DNA of 64,000 nt from Bacteroidales bacterium (GCA_017555965.1 JAFZFH010000086.1:1-64000), one strand, 5' to 3'; numbered from the stretch's first letter, positions 25,322 through 34,439 are shown. Made by a program: numbers and translations. The notes: a model not told the origin generated them from the letters alone.

Positions 25322-26011
25322 TTACCGTTCGGTGACGAGCTGCTCATCAGCGAAGCTGTACCAGCTGTCTTCGGCGATCACGACATGATCGATCAGATGA
25401 ATCTCACAAGTCTGCAGAGCCTTCTTGAGAATCCCAGTCTGCTTTATATCGGCCTGCCCCGGCATGGCACTTCCCGAAGGATGATTGTGGACAAGTATGA
25501 CACCCGTTGCTTTGCGTTCCAACGACCGGCGCAGAATCGCCTTGACATCCACAACAGTAGACTCCATTCCCCCGACACTCATCCTTTCCTTCCCAAGGAC
25601 AAAATTCGCCCTGTTCAGAAATATCACCCAACACTCCTCATGATCCAGTCCACGCAACAGAGGCAGCATCATACGGAACACAATCTTCGGAGAAGAAACA
25701 GAAACCTTCTCCTTCACAACTAGCTCCATGGAGCACCTGCGTCCCAGTTCGAATGCGGCAGCTATGGTCACAGCCTTGCTCTTCCCTATCCCGCTGACCG
25801 AACACATCTTCTCCACTGACATGTCGGATATGACATTCAGGCGTCCCTCCGCTTCTGCAAGCAGGGCACGTGCCACATCCACAACATTCATCTTCCCCGT
25901 ACCTGTACGCAACATGATTGCGAGCAGCTCGGCATTACTGAGGGCAGAAGGCCCCTTATCCAGCATCTTCTCCCTCGGCCTGTCATCCAGGCATAAATCC
26001 TTCAGTCTCAT
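25322..26011 (-). CDS. radC: RadC/JAMM-domain protein
   Basis: 229 aa from the ATG at 26011 (MRLKDLCLDDRPREKML, the usual RadC start). Sequence upstream of it in frame is the rpoN terminator. An N-terminal helix-hairpin-helix region (SVSGIGKSKAVTIAAAFELGRR) precedes the JAB/MPN domain with HNHPSG (H175, H177) and D188. The JAMM serine at the expected position 185 is Gly. RadC is named for DNA repair but its real function is unresolved. The candidate -7 box TAGTTTTG (26017-26024) ends 5 nt before the ATG. Confidence 0.93.
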   Translation of the reverse strand: MRLKDLCLDDRPREKMLDKGPSALSNAELLAIMLRTGTGKMNVVDVARALLAEAEGRLNVISDMSVEKMCSVSGIGKSKAVTIAAAFELGRRCSMELVVKEKVSVSSPKIVFRMMLPLLRGLDHEECWVIFLNRANFVLGKERMSVGGMESTVVDVKAILRRSLERKATGVILVHNHPSGSAMPGQADIKQTGILKKALQTCEIHLIDHVVIAEDSWYSFADEQLVTER

Positions 26012-26016
26012 GAAAG

Positions 26017-26024
26017 CAAAACTA
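26017..26024 (-). promoter_or_regulatory. radC -7 box (leaderless configuration)
   Basis: TAGTTTTG followed by CTTTC and the ATG on the minus strand. The -33 region lies in the rpoN terminator T-tract and has no TTTG. Confidence 0.35.
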
Positions 26025-26034
26025 TGTACAAAAG

Positions 26035-26077
26035 AAAAAACCGCCGTTGTCTTAGTGTAAAACAACGGCAGTTTTTT
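26035..26077 (-). terminator. rpoN terminator
   Basis: 16-bp stem with A6/T6 ends (26035-26050 with 26062-26077, one G-U pair), 11-nt loop, T6 on the minus strand. Confidence 0.92.
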
Positions 26078-26084
26078 CTTTTTT

Positions 26085-27497
26085 TTATAATTCCTTCCTC
26101 AGCCTGGCCTTAGGGATGCCCAACTGATCACGATATTTGGCAATTGTTCGGCGAGCCACCTTGTAACCTTTCTCAGTCATCTTCTCCACAAGTTCGTCGT
26201 CGGTAAGAGGCTTTCGCTTGTTTTCATTATCCACACACTCCTGAAGCGCCTTCTTCAGCTCACGAGTAGAAACCTCCTCTCCCTCCTGATTCTCAAGGCC
26301 CTCAGAGAAGAAATACTTGAGAGAATATATTCCGAAATGAGTCTCGATATACTTGCTGTTGACTACTCTTGAGATTGTAGATATATCGAATCCTGTCTTT
26401 TCTGCAATATCCTTAAGCACCATAGGCTTCAGATGGGTTTCATCTCCATCGATGAAATAGTCCCTCTGATAATCCACAATCGCCTGCATGGTATTAGAAA
26501 GAGTATTGTGCCTCTGCTTGATGGCCTCAACGAACCATTTTGCAGAATCCAACTTCTTCTTGACGAATGCCGCAGCCTCCTTCTTCTCTCTCTCAGAAGA
26601 ATTTGCCGCATCAATAAGGATATCAGCATATTTTCTGTTCACCCTGAGTTCCGGAACAGAAAAACGAGGCATCGACAGATGCAGCTCGCCATCACGATAC
26701 TCCAATACGAAGTCCGGAACGATCTGCTGAGCCTGATCGGTGTATGAATCATCTATCTGACCGCCTGGAGACGGATTCAGCTTGACGATCTTTGCAATTG
26801 CCGCCTTCAACTGATCCTCAGTAATGTCCATACGGGTCATTATCTTCTGGAAATGCTTGTTGGTGAACTCATTGAAATGGTTCTTGAGTATCTTGACTGC
26901 GATTTCAATCTCCGGCGTCTTCTTGCAGTGTCTGATCTGAAGAAGAAGACATTCGCGAAGATCTCTTGCTCCCACACCGGCAGGATCGAATTCCTGAATG
27001 ACCTTCAGCATGGAAAGCACTTCCTCCTCGTCTGTCTCGACATTCGCACGGAAGGAAAGGTCATCAACGATGCTGTCAATGTTTCTGCGAAGATATCCGT
27101 CATCATCAAGGCTGCCTATGAGAAAGGACGCAACAGCATACTGATGCTCAGTAAGATTGCGGTAGCCAAGCTGCTCCTGCAGACTCTGAGTGAAGCTCTC
27201 CTTTACAGAGAATGTATTGTACTGGGGACGTTCCTCCTTAGAATTATAATTGTCGGAACGCAGGCGATAGCTTGGGATGGCATCATCCTCCTTGTATTCT
27301 GACAGAGAGACCTCTCTAGGTGCCTCTCCCTCCTCAGACTCCTTCTGCACATCCTCGTCCAGAACCGGATTCTCCTCCAGCTCCTTACGGATACGCTGTT
27401 CGAGCTCCTGTATAGGGAGTTCTATCAGTTTAATTGTCTGAATCTGAAGCGGAGACAACTTCTGAGTCTGCTTCAGTTCTAAACCTTGCTTCAACAT
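26085..27497 (-). CDS. rpoN: RNA polymerase sigma-54 factor
   Basis: 470 aa. Region I at the N-terminus (MLKQGLELKQTQKLSPLQIQTIKLIELP) is the activator-interacting Gln/Leu-rich segment. An acidic region II follows (about 45-75), then the core-binding domain (about 110-300) and the DNA-binding C-terminus with the HTH (EKTGFDISTISRVVNSKYIET) and the RpoN box ARRTIAKYR (448-456). It directs transcription from -24/-12 promoters with AAA+ activators. It is first in its strand group behind the SPOR gene and ends in a strong terminator. Confidence 0.97.
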   Translation of the reverse strand: MLKQGLELKQTQKLSPLQIQTIKLIELPIQELEQRIRKELEENPVLDEDVQKESEEGEAPREVSLSEYKEDDAIPSYRLRSDNYNSKEERPQYNTFSVKESFTQSLQEQLGYRNLTEHQYAVASFLIGSLDDDGYLRRNIDSIVDDLSFRANVETDEEEVLSMLKVIQEFDPAGVGARDLRECLLLQIRHCKKTPEIEIAVKILKNHFNEFTNKHFQKIMTRMDITEDQLKAAIAKIVKLNPSPGGQIDDSYTDQAQQIVPDFVLEYRDGELHLSMPRFSVPELRVNRKYADILIDAANSSEREKKEAAAFVKKKLDSAKWFVEAIKQRHNTLSNTMQAIVDYQRDYFIDGDETHLKPMVLKDIAEKTGFDISTISRVVNSKYIETHFGIYSLKYFFSEGLENQEGEEVSTRELKKALQECVDNENKRKPLTDDELVEKMTEKGYKVARRTIAKYRDQLGIPKARLRKEL

Positions 27498-27520
27498 AAC
27501 ACTAAACTACTGTTTGACCA

Positions 27521-28120
27521 CTATAAGCTGCTTACTCTCGGGCGAAGGACCTTTACTGTGTCAGTAATATAAGCGTTGTCCTTATCCACTACTGGAAACT
27601 CGATGTTCTCCTTCACGACAAAGGCACTTGGGAATGCACCCTTGATCCTTTCAAGAAGCTTCACAGCCTCCGACCTTGTCCTGAAATCACCGACAGTCAC
27701 CTTGAAATATGGGTTTGCATAAGTTCTGTATGCCACTACATCATGGTACATGCTCTCAAAGCGTTTCAGCGTCTCCTCAGACTCAACACGCGCAGTCTGC
27801 TTGTTGTCAAAGAAGATTCTGACCCTGTAACCGCTCAATGTCCTTCCGGAATTCTCAGACACCTGACGACGCATGGCATCCTTCACTGCATCGGTCTGCT
27901 TTATCTTCACATCAACCTTATCTCCCATCTGTCTTGTAGGCATAAGAAGGAAAACGTCCTTTCCTACAAGAGTAGTATCCACAGTAGCTACAGGTCTGTA
28001 TATGACCGAGTCCACCAGAACATAGCCGTCCGGGACAATAGTCCTCTCCTGCGCATTAATATCAGCGCAGAAAAAACCAAGAACACAAGTCAGAGTAATA
28101 AGGATATCAATTCTTTTCAT
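27521..28120 (-). CDS. SPOR-domain periplasmic protein
   Basis: 199 aa with a signal peptide (1-23, ...ADINAQ). The region about 95-180 (SGYRVRIFFDNKQTARVESEETLKRFESMY ... YFKVTVGDFRTRSEAVKLLERIKGAFPSAFVVKE) is a SPOR domain, which binds denuded glycan strands at division sites. The N-terminal part has no recognised domain. Its start overlaps the end of the LEA-like lipoprotein gene by 14 bp, so the two are translationally coupled. Confidence 0.88.
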   Translation of the reverse strand: MKRIDILITLTCVLGFFCADINAQERTIVPDGYVLVDSVIYRPVATVDTTLVGKDVFLLMPTRQMGDKVDVKIKQTDAVKDAMRRQVSENSGRTLSGYRVRIFFDNKQTARVESEETLKRFESMYHDVVAYRTYANPYFKVTVGDFRTRSEAVKLLERIKGAFPSAFVVKENIEFPVVDKDNAYITDTVKVLRPRVSSL

Positions 28121-28595
28121 TTTCAGTCTTTTCCAAAAGTTTCTTCAGAGGAATGTCTTTGACCGTTATCGGCGCGCCAAGTCCGCTTTTAAGTCTTGGA
28201 ACAGCAGAAACATCTACGGTACATTCATACAGTTTCGTCATATCAGTGAGCATCAGCAGATCTCTCAATCTGGCATCTTCGCCGAGAGTCACAAAAGCCT
28301 TCACATGATATATTTCAGCCGATTTTGCCCATATTGTGAAGGGGTCGACGGTTACTCTTCCAAGAACCTTGCCAGAATGTTTCACAGCACCATGAATATC
28401 ATCCAAAGCAATCTGAAAGGCCGGATTGTCTATACCTACTGCAAGGAAGACATTCACACCCTTCAAGCCCTGAGGAGCAATAGCCTCCACCTTGGCAGAG
28501 GTCACCTTGATATCCTTTACATTCTTACATCCGCCAAGAGTGAAAAGCATGACAGACAAGATTATAAGGACTAATTTATGCAGATATTTTCTCAC
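28107..28595 (-). CDS. LEA14-like lipoprotein
   Basis: 162 aa. Lipobox LGGC puts the lipidated Cys at residue 23. The rest (about 28-150) has the pattern of a single LEA-type-2/WHy beta-sandwich (VNVFLAVGIDNPAFQIALDDIHGAVKHSGKVLGRVTVDP). The function of such lipoproteins is unknown. A -7-like TACCTTTG (28618-28625) is 22 nt upstream. It overlaps the SPOR gene and is divergent from miaB. Confidence 0.7.
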   Translation of the reverse strand: MRKYLHKLVLIILSVMLFTLGGCKNVKDIKVTSAKVEAIAPQGLKGVNVFLAVGIDNPAFQIALDDIHGAVKHSGKVLGRVTVDPFTIWAKSAEIYHVKAFVTLGEDARLRDLLMLTDMTKLYECTVDVSAVPRLKSGLGAPITVKDIPLKKLLEKTENEKN

Positions 28596-28646
28596 AATAC
28601 ATGGTTTTACATCTTTGCAAAGGTAACGATATTCGTCGAAAAATCC

Positions 28647-28654
28647 TATCTTTG
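28647..28654 (+). promoter_or_regulatory. miaB -7 box (leaderless configuration)
   Basis: TATCTTTG followed by CATC and the ATG at 28659. A longer in-frame start at 28578 would place this promoter inside the coding region and is rejected. Confidence 0.5.
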
Positions 28655-28658
28655 CATC

Positions 28659-30014
28659 ATGAACAGCATTAGACCGATAACAGACCCTTCGAGACCGAAG
28701 GTCTACATAGAGACATATGGATGTCAGATGAATGTCAATGACAGCGAGGTGATCCTTTCAATCCTCCAGGATGCAGGATATGCCCTGACTGACGACATCG
28801 AAGAGGCATCAGTAATTCTTGCCAACACATGTTCCATCCGCGACAACGCAGAGCAGAGAATCTGGGGAAGAATCGACCAGTTCAAGCTGCAGAAGCGCAA
28901 GAGAAGCGGTGTCGTGATCGGTATCGTAGGATGTATGGCAGAGAGACTTAAGGACAAACTCCTTGAGAATGTGGATCTCGTAGCAGGTCCGGACGCTTAC
29001 AGAAGCCTCCCTGACCTTCTCAAGGCCATCACACCGGAAAGGCCGCAGATCAATGTCCTCCTCTCTCACGAAGAGACATACGCAGACATCAGTCCTGTCA
29101 GAATGGACAGAAACGGAATCTCCGGATTCATTTCAATCATGAGAGGCTGCAACAACGTATGCTCATACTGCATCGTACCGTACACACGAGGAGCAGAAAG
29201 AAGCAGAGACCCTTACACTATAGTAAAGGAAGCACAGACACTTTTCGACAACGGATATAAGGAAGTCACGCTTCTCGGTCAGAACGTAGACTCATACTAT
29301 TGGAAGGACCCGCAGAAGGCAGACAGAAATGTAAACTTCGCACAACTGCTTGAAATGGTCGCAAAGATCAGCCCTGAGCTTCGTGTCAGATTCTCTACTT
29401 CGCATCCTAAGGACATCAGCGACGAGGTAATCTACACAATGGCAATGTACGAGAATATCTGCAAGCACATCCACCTTCCTGTACAGTCAGGCAGCAGTAT
29501 CATGCTCGAGAAGATGCGCAGAAAATACAACCGCGAATGGTACCTCGAAAGAGTGGACAAGATCCGCAGCGTGATTCCTGACTGCGGCATCACTACAGAC
29601 GTGATCGCCGGATTCAGCGGAGAAACCGACCAGGACCATGAAGACACGATGACACTCATGGAGAAGGTTGTATTTGACTCGGCCTTCATGTTCGCCTACT
29701 CGGAGAGACCAGGAACCCTCGCATCACGCAAGTATCCTGATGACATCCCTTACGAACTTAAGACACAGAGACTTAATGAGATCATCGCACTTCAGGGACG
29801 AATGAGCCTGAAGAGCAACGAGAAGGAGATCGGAAAGACATTGAAGGTACTTGTGGAAGGTCCGTCAAAGAAGAATCCTGACGAACTCTGCGGAAGGGCA
29901 AGCAACAACAAGATGTGCGTGTTCCCAAGCCGAGGAGAAAAGGCCGGAGACTATTGCACAGTAGAGGTCGTATCAGTAACATCGGCGACCCTCATCTGCA
30001 AACGAACAGAGTAA
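28659..30014 (+). CDS. miaB: tRNA-2-methylthio-N6-dimethylallyladenosine synthase
   Basis: 451 aa from the ATG at 28659. The N-terminal MTTase domain supplies C22, C58 and C92 for the auxiliary cluster (IETYGCQMN, ANTCSIR, VGCMAE). The radical-SAM centre is C164-x3-C168-x2-C171 (RGCNNVCSYC). A TRAM domain ends the protein (about 385-450). It methylthiolates i6A37 of tRNAs reading UNN codons, in the cytoplasm. Motif content matches MiaB rather than RimO (GCNNVCSYCIVPYTRG). It converges on the M23 gene across a large hairpin. Confidence 0.96.
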   Translation: MNSIRPITDPSRPKVYIETYGCQMNVNDSEVILSILQDAGYALTDDIEEASVILANTCSIRDNAEQRIWGRIDQFKLQKRKRSGVVIGIVGCMAERLKDKLLENVDLVAGPDAYRSLPDLLKAITPERPQINVLLSHEETYADISPVRMDRNGISGFISIMRGCNNVCSYCIVPYTRGAERSRDPYTIVKEAQTLFDNGYKEVTLLGQNVDSYYWKDPQKADRNVNFAQLLEMVAKISPELRVRFSTSHPKDISDEVIYTMAMYENICKHIHLPVQSGSSIMLEKMRRKYNREWYLERVDKIRSVIPDCGITTDVIAGFSGETDQDHEDTMTLMEKVVFDSAFMFAYSERPGTLASRKYPDDIPYELKTQRLNEIIALQGRMSLKSNEKEIGKTLKVLVEGPSKKNPDELCGRASNNKMCVFPSRGEKAGDYCTVEVVSVTSATLICKRTE

Positions 30015-30029
30015 CATACTCCATAAAAC

Positions 30030-30104
30030 AGAACATCCCCGCCAGTGTGCGAGCGAAGCATTTACCCATGCTTCTGCATAGCGAGCCACTGGCGGGGATG
30101 TTCT
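30030..30104. terminator. Long two-tier hairpin between miaB and the M23 gene
   Basis: 18-bp perfect outer arms (30030-30047 with 30087-30104) enclose a second 7-bp hairpin (30055-30061 with 30068-30074). It lies 15 bp after miaB and just after the converging M23 gene. U-tracts are weak on both sides, so it may be a structured bidirectional terminator or a repeat element. Confidence 0.7.
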
Positions 30105-30115
30105 ATATAAGATTA

Positions 30116-31156
30116 TTATCTTACTCGGATCTTCTTTCCAATCTTAAGAGTAGTATTCTGACTGATTCCGTTAAGACGGCAGAGTTCCTTGATGGTAGTG
30201 CCGTGATTGCGGGCAATCTTGCTCAAGGAATCTCCTGAACGGATAGTATAATACTTCATTGCTGCCTTTTCAGCATCCTCAGCCTTATCCTCCTCTTCAT
30301 TCTTGATCTCATCTTCAAAATCCTGCTCATAGTTGCTGTAGATATTGAAGAACTTCTTCTTGAGAAGGAAGAGTCTCTGACGGAGTTCTCCTGTCTTGAA
30401 ATCAATGATCCACTGCGGGTCAAATGCAAATCCCTTGTATCTTGTCTCAAAATGGAGATGAGGACCTGTCGAACGTCCTGACGAACCGCCAAGTCCGATA
30501 ACATCACCGGCATTCACCCAATCCCCTGCCTCAACATACCTCTTCGAAAGGTGGCCGTAGAAAGTCTCTATACCGTTCTCATGTCTGATGACGATAAGGT
30601 TACCGAATCCACCGATATATTTGGACATACGGACCTTACCTGTAAATGTCGCATAAATCGGATCACCTGTCTTGAGCGGAAGATCTACTCCCTGATGGCG
30701 ACGTCCTCTTCTCGGACCGAACTTTCCGCGAGGATGGATATCACCGATGAACGGACAATGGTACTGATCCAGTTCATCCACCAGCCATATTGACCACGAT
30801 TCAGGAAGTTCTGACTGCTGGATGCCATATGGATTTGTGGCTGTATCTGACCAATACTCATCAAACACTCCTGTAACCTGCTGATACTCCGGAGTCTTAT
30901 AGTACTGCCATGTATTGTCGGCATAGAGAATAACCTTTATGAATTCATTTACCGTATCCAATGTATCGATAGGATCGGTGGGAGACTTCACCAAAGGTGT
31001 CGGCAAGGACTCCAAGGCCGGACGCGGAATCACCAGATGTGCTCTGGATGTGTCAATACGTACGGGGTTCATAGCAGAAAGTTTGTCTGCCGACAGAAAT
31101 CCTGTCAGGCAGACAAACAATACGATAAATATGTTCTTATTCGTCTTTACTCTCAT
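30116..31156 (-). CDS. M23 peptidase with C-terminal LysM
   Basis: 346 aa, exported (N-terminal hydrophobic segment about 9-28). The lysostaphin-type M23 domain has the zinc motif H154-x3-D158 (HQGVD) and H233-L-H235 (GPHLHF), so it should be an active peptidoglycan endopeptidase. A charged linker (about 275-298) leads to one LysM (about 300-346, YYTIRSGDSLSKIARNHGTTIKELCRLNG). Start and preceding stop are adjacent (31156/31157), so it is coupled to the phosphohexomutase gene. It probably remodels the cell wall. Confidence 0.93.
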   Translation of the reverse strand: MRVKTNKNIFIVLFVCLTGFLSADKLSAMNPVRIDTSRAHLVIPRPALESLPTPLVKSPTDPIDTLDTVNEFIKVILYADNTWQYYKTPEYQQVTGVFDEYWSDTATNPYGIQQSELPESWSIWLVDELDQYHCPFIGDIHPRGKFGPRRGRRHQGVDLPLKTGDPIYATFTGKVRMSKYIGGFGNLIVIRHENGIETFYGHLSKRYVEAGDWVNAGDVIGLGGSSGRSTGPHLHFETRYKGFAFDPQWIIDFKTGELRQRLFLLKKKFFNIYSNYEQDFEDEIKNEEEDKAEDAEKAAMKYYTIRSGDSLSKIARNHGTTIKELCRLNGISQNTTLKIGKKIRVR

Positions 31157-32512
31157 TTATTTTGCTCCAAACTGTTCTGTAAGAATTTTTCTGACTGTTG
31201 CGACCTTCTCATCAAGAAGTTCCTTCGAAGTAGCTTCGCAGAGGAATCTCAGATAAGGTTCGGTATTCGAAGGACGGATATTGAACCACCAGTCAGGGAA
31301 TTCAACCCTGTAGCCATCAAAGTCCATATAGGCTGTAGATTTCTCAGATGACATGAAATAGTCACGGACTGCATCCATAGCACCCTTCTTGTCTTCCACA
31401 CGGAAATTTATCTCTCCAGAATTCTGATACTTCTCGATGCGTGCAATAAGCTGGCTGAGACTTACGCCCTGTGCCTTCATCTTGGCAACTACATTCACGA
31501 TTAGAATCGCTGCAAGCATTCCGCTGTCCGAATAGAAGAAGTCGCGGAAATAATAGTGACCGGCAAGCTCGCCGCCAAAGACTCCGTCAAGTTCACGAAG
31601 TTTCAATGCAGCATAAGCACGGCCGACTCTCCAGGTATTCATCACTCCGCCCATCGGCGCAAGGTACTCGCCCACTGCCTTCGAGCTTCGGATATCCTGA
31701 TGCACATAACCTTTCTCACCTCTTTCCTCAAAGAAATAATGTCCGAGGACTGCGATCATGAGGTCTGGAGAAATGAAACGGCTGTTCTCATCGACGAACA
31801 TGACGCGGTCCGCATCGCCATCGAATATGACACCGATATCAGCCTTTGTTTCCGCCACGAGATTCTTGAGAGCCTCGACATTCTTCTGAACGAGAGGATT
31901 CGGCTCATGGTTAGGGAAACTTCCGTCCATCTCCTCATAGATATATGCAGGCTGATCTCCGAATATGTCGCGGACAAAAAGCGAAGCCATACCGTTCGAC
32001 ACGTCCATCGCAATCTTCAATCCGCTCCAGTCACCCTTATACTTAAGAAGGAAATCAAGGTAGTCCTTCTTGATATCCATAGGATGCACCTGGCCCTTCA
32101 CCGCAGCCGGAGTACATTCGCGGCCGCTTTCGATCCATTCCTTGATCTGTCCCAGACCGGTATCAAGTCCTACAGGAAGAGCATTTTCGCGTGACACCTT
32201 GAGACCGTTGTACTCGGCAGGATTATGAGACGCTGTGATCTGTACAGAGGCCTTGAATCCATAAGTTGCTGTACCCCAATATACCATCGGAGTCGTGCTG
32301 AGGCCTATATCATAAACATCTGCACCTGCATCGGTAAGACCTTTAAGAAGGTATTCATGAATCTCCGGAGATGAGACTCTTGCATCTCTTCCCACAAGAA
32401 CCTTGTCTGCTGAAAGCAGTTCAGGAATGAAATAGCCTACCTTGTAGGCAACTTCCTTGTCAAAGTCTACATTATAGACTCCTCTGATGTCGTATGCGTG
32501 AAACGCTCCCAT
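31157..32512 (-). CDS. Phosphomannomutase/phosphoglucomutase
   Basis: 451 aa alpha-D-phosphohexomutase with four domains in order: catalytic Ser95 in TASHNP, metal loop DGDADR (231-236), sugar loop GELAGHY (314-320), and phosphate loop RPSNTEPYLR near 420. The length and motifs match bifunctional PMM/PGM enzymes (ManB/AlgC type), which interconvert hexose 6- and 1-phosphates for glycan synthesis. Which sugar it prefers cannot be told. It is 5 bp downstream of def and coupled to the M23 gene. Confidence 0.93.
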   Translation of the reverse strand: MGAFHAYDIRGVYNVDFDKEVAYKVGYFIPELLSADKVLVGRDARVSSPEIHEYLLKGLTDAGADVYDIGLSTTPMVYWGTATYGFKASVQITASHNPAEYNGLKVSRENALPVGLDTGLGQIKEWIESGRECTPAAVKGQVHPMDIKKDYLDFLLKYKGDWSGLKIAMDVSNGMASLFVRDIFGDQPAYIYEEMDGSFPNHEPNPLVQKNVEALKNLVAETKADIGVIFDGDADRVMFVDENSRFISPDLMIAVLGHYFFEERGEKGYVHQDIRSSKAVGEYLAPMGGVMNTWRVGRAYAALKLRELDGVFGGELAGHYYFRDFFYSDSGMLAAILIVNVVAKMKAQGVSLSQLIARIEKYQNSGEINFRVEDKKGAMDAVRDYFMSSEKSTAYMDFDGYRVEFPDWWFNIRPSNTEPYLRFLCEATSKELLDEKVATVRKILTEQFGAK

Positions 32513-32517
32513 ATCTT

Positions 32518-33072
32518 CTACTGTCTTTTTGACTTGTACCTTGTCTGAACATTGCCCTTTGATATCGCCTGAAGCTTCCTGAGAATCATCTTGCGGCGGA
32601 TCGGAGCCACATTATCTACAAAAAGGTTGCCATCAAGATGAGAAAGTTCATGCTGTACCATTCTGCAGCCGAAGCGGTCAAACTCCTCTACAACCTTCTC
32701 AAGGTTCTCATTGTAGTACTCAACCTTGATTCTTGACGGTCTTGTAACTTCCGCATAAATACCCGGAACACTGAGACAGCCTTCCGAATACTCGCAAGTC
32801 TCTTCGCTCTCCTCAAGAACCACAGGATTGATCATCACCCTGAAGAAATCCTGGAGATATTCGTATGAGTCCGAAAGATCTCTTCCGTCCACAATCACAA
32901 GATTCTTGTTCACGCCAACCTGCGGTGCAGCAAGACCACATCCGTCAGCATTCTTAAGGGTTTCCTTCATATCCTCAAGGAGCTTGAGGATTCCTTCCTT
33001 ATCATTGAGGTCTACATCGACATTCTCTCGTCTGAGGACCTCGGATCCGTATAAATATATTGGTAGTATCAT
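32518..33072 (-). CDS. def: Peptide deformylase
   Basis: 184 aa. The three family motifs are intact: GCGLAAPQVG (about 44-53), EGCLS with the metal ligand C99, and QHELSHLDG with H141, E142 and H145. It removes the formyl group from nascent proteins. It starts the def-phosphohexomutase-M23 run. The C-terminal ~15 residues (KGNVQTRYKSKRQ) are basic. Confidence 0.97.
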   Translation of the reverse strand: MILPIYLYGSEVLRRENVDVDLNDKEGILKLLEDMKETLKNADGCGLAAPQVGVNKNLVIVDGRDLSDSYEYLQDFFRVMINPVVLEESEETCEYSEGCLSVPGIYAEVTRPSRIKVEYYNENLEKVVEEFDRFGCRMVQHELSHLDGNLFVDNVAPIRRKMILRKLQAISKGNVQTRYKSKRQ

Positions 33073-33087
33073 AATTCTATTAAAAAT

Positions 33088-33133
33088 TTCTCGACTTCGC
33101 TCGAAATGACAGGTTATTGTGCTCTAATGGCAG
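33088..33133 (+). repeat. Palindrome copy with duplicated tail
   Basis: TCGA-based imperfect palindrome ending in CGAAATGAC. The following 21 bp are present twice in tandem with about four differences (AATGACAGGTTATTG and AATGGCAGGTTATCG). It lies between ruvX and def. Confidence 0.7.
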
Positions 33134-33134
33134 G

Positions 33135-33551
33135 TTATCGTGGTCTTCTGTCAAGGTAACCCTGCAGAATAATAGCGGCGCTGATCTTGTCGACAGACTC
33201 CTTCTTCATCCTGTCCTGCTTCTTCATGCCGCCGTCGATCATTGCACGGTGTGCAAGCACTGAGGTGAACCTCTCATCCTCAAGTTCTACAGGGGTGTCC
33301 GGAAAGGCTTTCTTCAGATGTTTCAGGAAGATATCTATATCCTTAGCCGCCTCCGAAGGCAAACCATTCATATTGACCGGATATCCCACTACAAAGCGCA
33401 CTACATTCTCATTTTGAGCATAATTTTTAAGATAATCTATTATCTTTGCAGAATGTACCGTCTCAAGAGCAGACGCAAAGATGCCGAGCGGATCGCTTAC
33501 TGCGACGCCGACACGCTTCCTACCGTAATCTATGCCTATTATTCTTTCCAT
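33135..33551 (-). CDS. ruvX: RuvX/YqgF-family putative Holliday junction resolvase
   Basis: 138 aa RNase H-like fold. GIDYGRKRVGVAVSDPLG at the N-terminus holds the first catalytic Asp (about D8). FVVGYPVNMNG and ELEDERFTSVLAHR carry the other conserved acidic and Arg positions. It acts in 16S rRNA maturation or Holliday junction processing. The -7 box TAACTTTG (33559-33566) ends 7 nt before the ATG. It is divergent from an M23 gene. Confidence 0.93.
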   Translation of the reverse strand: MERIIGIDYGRKRVGVAVSDPLGIFASALETVHSAKIIDYLKNYAQNENVVRFVVGYPVNMNGLPSEAAKDIDIFLKHLKKAFPDTPVELEDERFTSVLAHRAMIDGGMKKQDRMKKESVDKISAAIILQGYLDRRPR

Positions 33552-33558
33552 TGGAGGG

Positions 33559-33566
33559 CAAAGTTA
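33559..33566 (-). promoter_or_regulatory. ruvX -7 box (near-leaderless)
   Basis: TAACTTTG followed by CCCTCCA and the ATG on the minus strand; -33 not conserved. Confidence 0.4.
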
Positions 33567-33583
33567 CTAATAAAAAGTTATTT

Positions 33584-34435
33584 ATGGCACAACGCAGCAG
33601 AGAAAAGAAAAGTAACCCATTCCGTCTGGCCTTCATAGACGACAAGACCCACAAGCACCTTGTCACCTTCCACTTTACCAGAACCACATTCTTCATTGCT
33701 GTGGTAACTGTTCTTGTGGTATTATGTGCCGCAATCTATTCCATCATAGCATTCACCCCTGTAAGAACATTCATACCGGGATATCCTGATGCAAGATCCA
33801 AGAGATCTGCCATCCAGAATGCGATCACAATCGATTCTCTCGAGAACGTGATATTCAGATGGGAACTCTACTCGGAGAACCTCAGAAGAGCAGTCGAAGG
33901 CGAAGAGCCGCTGAAGATCGACAGCCTCATCAAGGCAACAAACAGAACCAATGCCGAGAACCTCGACATGGCAGCCATCGCAAGACAGGACTCCCTGCTG
34001 AGGGAACATGTGAAAGAGGAGGAACAGTTCGGAATCGCAGACAGAGAGCACAGGAATCTTCCGATCGAAGGCCTGCACTTCTTCACACCTCTTAAAGGCG
34101 TCGTGTCACAGGGATATGACCAGGCCATGCATCCATACATCGACATCACAGCACCTGAAGGCTCTGTCGTAAAGGCCACTCTTGACGGAACTGTGATGTT
34201 CTCCGGATGGAGCGACGAAGCCGGACACACCATACAGATACAGCACGAAGGAGACATCGTCTCAATATACAAACATAACGAGAAACTCCTCAAAAAGGCG
34301 GGAGACAGGGTGACAGCAGGCACTCCGATAGCAGTAGTCGGCAACACAGGCAAGCTCAGCACAGGAGAACACCTCCATTTCGAGCTCTGGCATAAAGGCC
34401 AGACAGTCGACCCGACCTTGTACATTAAATTCTAG
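33584..34435 (+). CDS. M23 peptidase with N-terminal membrane anchor
   Basis: 283 aa from the ATG at 33584. A longer frame exists upstream but it would overlap ruvX by about 100 bp. A single membrane helix spans about 35-57, with a cytoplasmic basic N-terminus, then a helical linker (about 75-150). The M23 domain has H183-x3-D187 (HPYID) and H263-L-H265 (EHLHF), a complete zinc site. It resembles the MepM/NlpD-type envelope peptidases that pair with division. It is 4 bp upstream of dxr. Confidence 0.9.
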   Translation: MAQRSREKKSNPFRLAFIDDKTHKHLVTFHFTRTTFFIAVVTVLVVLCAAIYSIIAFTPVRTFIPGYPDARSKRSAIQNAITIDSLENVIFRWELYSENLRRAVEGEEPLKIDSLIKATNRTNAENLDMAAIARQDSLLREHVKEEEQFGIADREHRNLPIEGLHFFTPLKGVVSQGYDQAMHPYIDITAPEGSVVKATLDGTVMFSGWSDEAGHTIQIQHEGDIVSIYKHNEKLLKKAGDRVTAGTPIAVVGNTGKLSTGEHLHFELWHKGQTVDPTLYIKF

Positions 34436-34439
34436 AAGG

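Noticed and set aside
26012..26065. Longer start of RadC
   Set aside because: The extra 18 residues are encoded by the rpoN terminator, and RadC proteins begin at the equivalent of MRLKDL.
28578..28658. 27-residue N-terminal extension of MiaB
   Set aside because: It contains the miaB promoter and overlaps the divergent lipoprotein gene; MiaB homologues start near MNSIRP/KVYIETYGC.
33446..33583. Longer start of the membrane-anchored M23 protein
   Set aside because: It would overlap ruvX by about 100 bp on the opposite strand and place charged sequence before the membrane anchor; the ATG at 33584 fits better.
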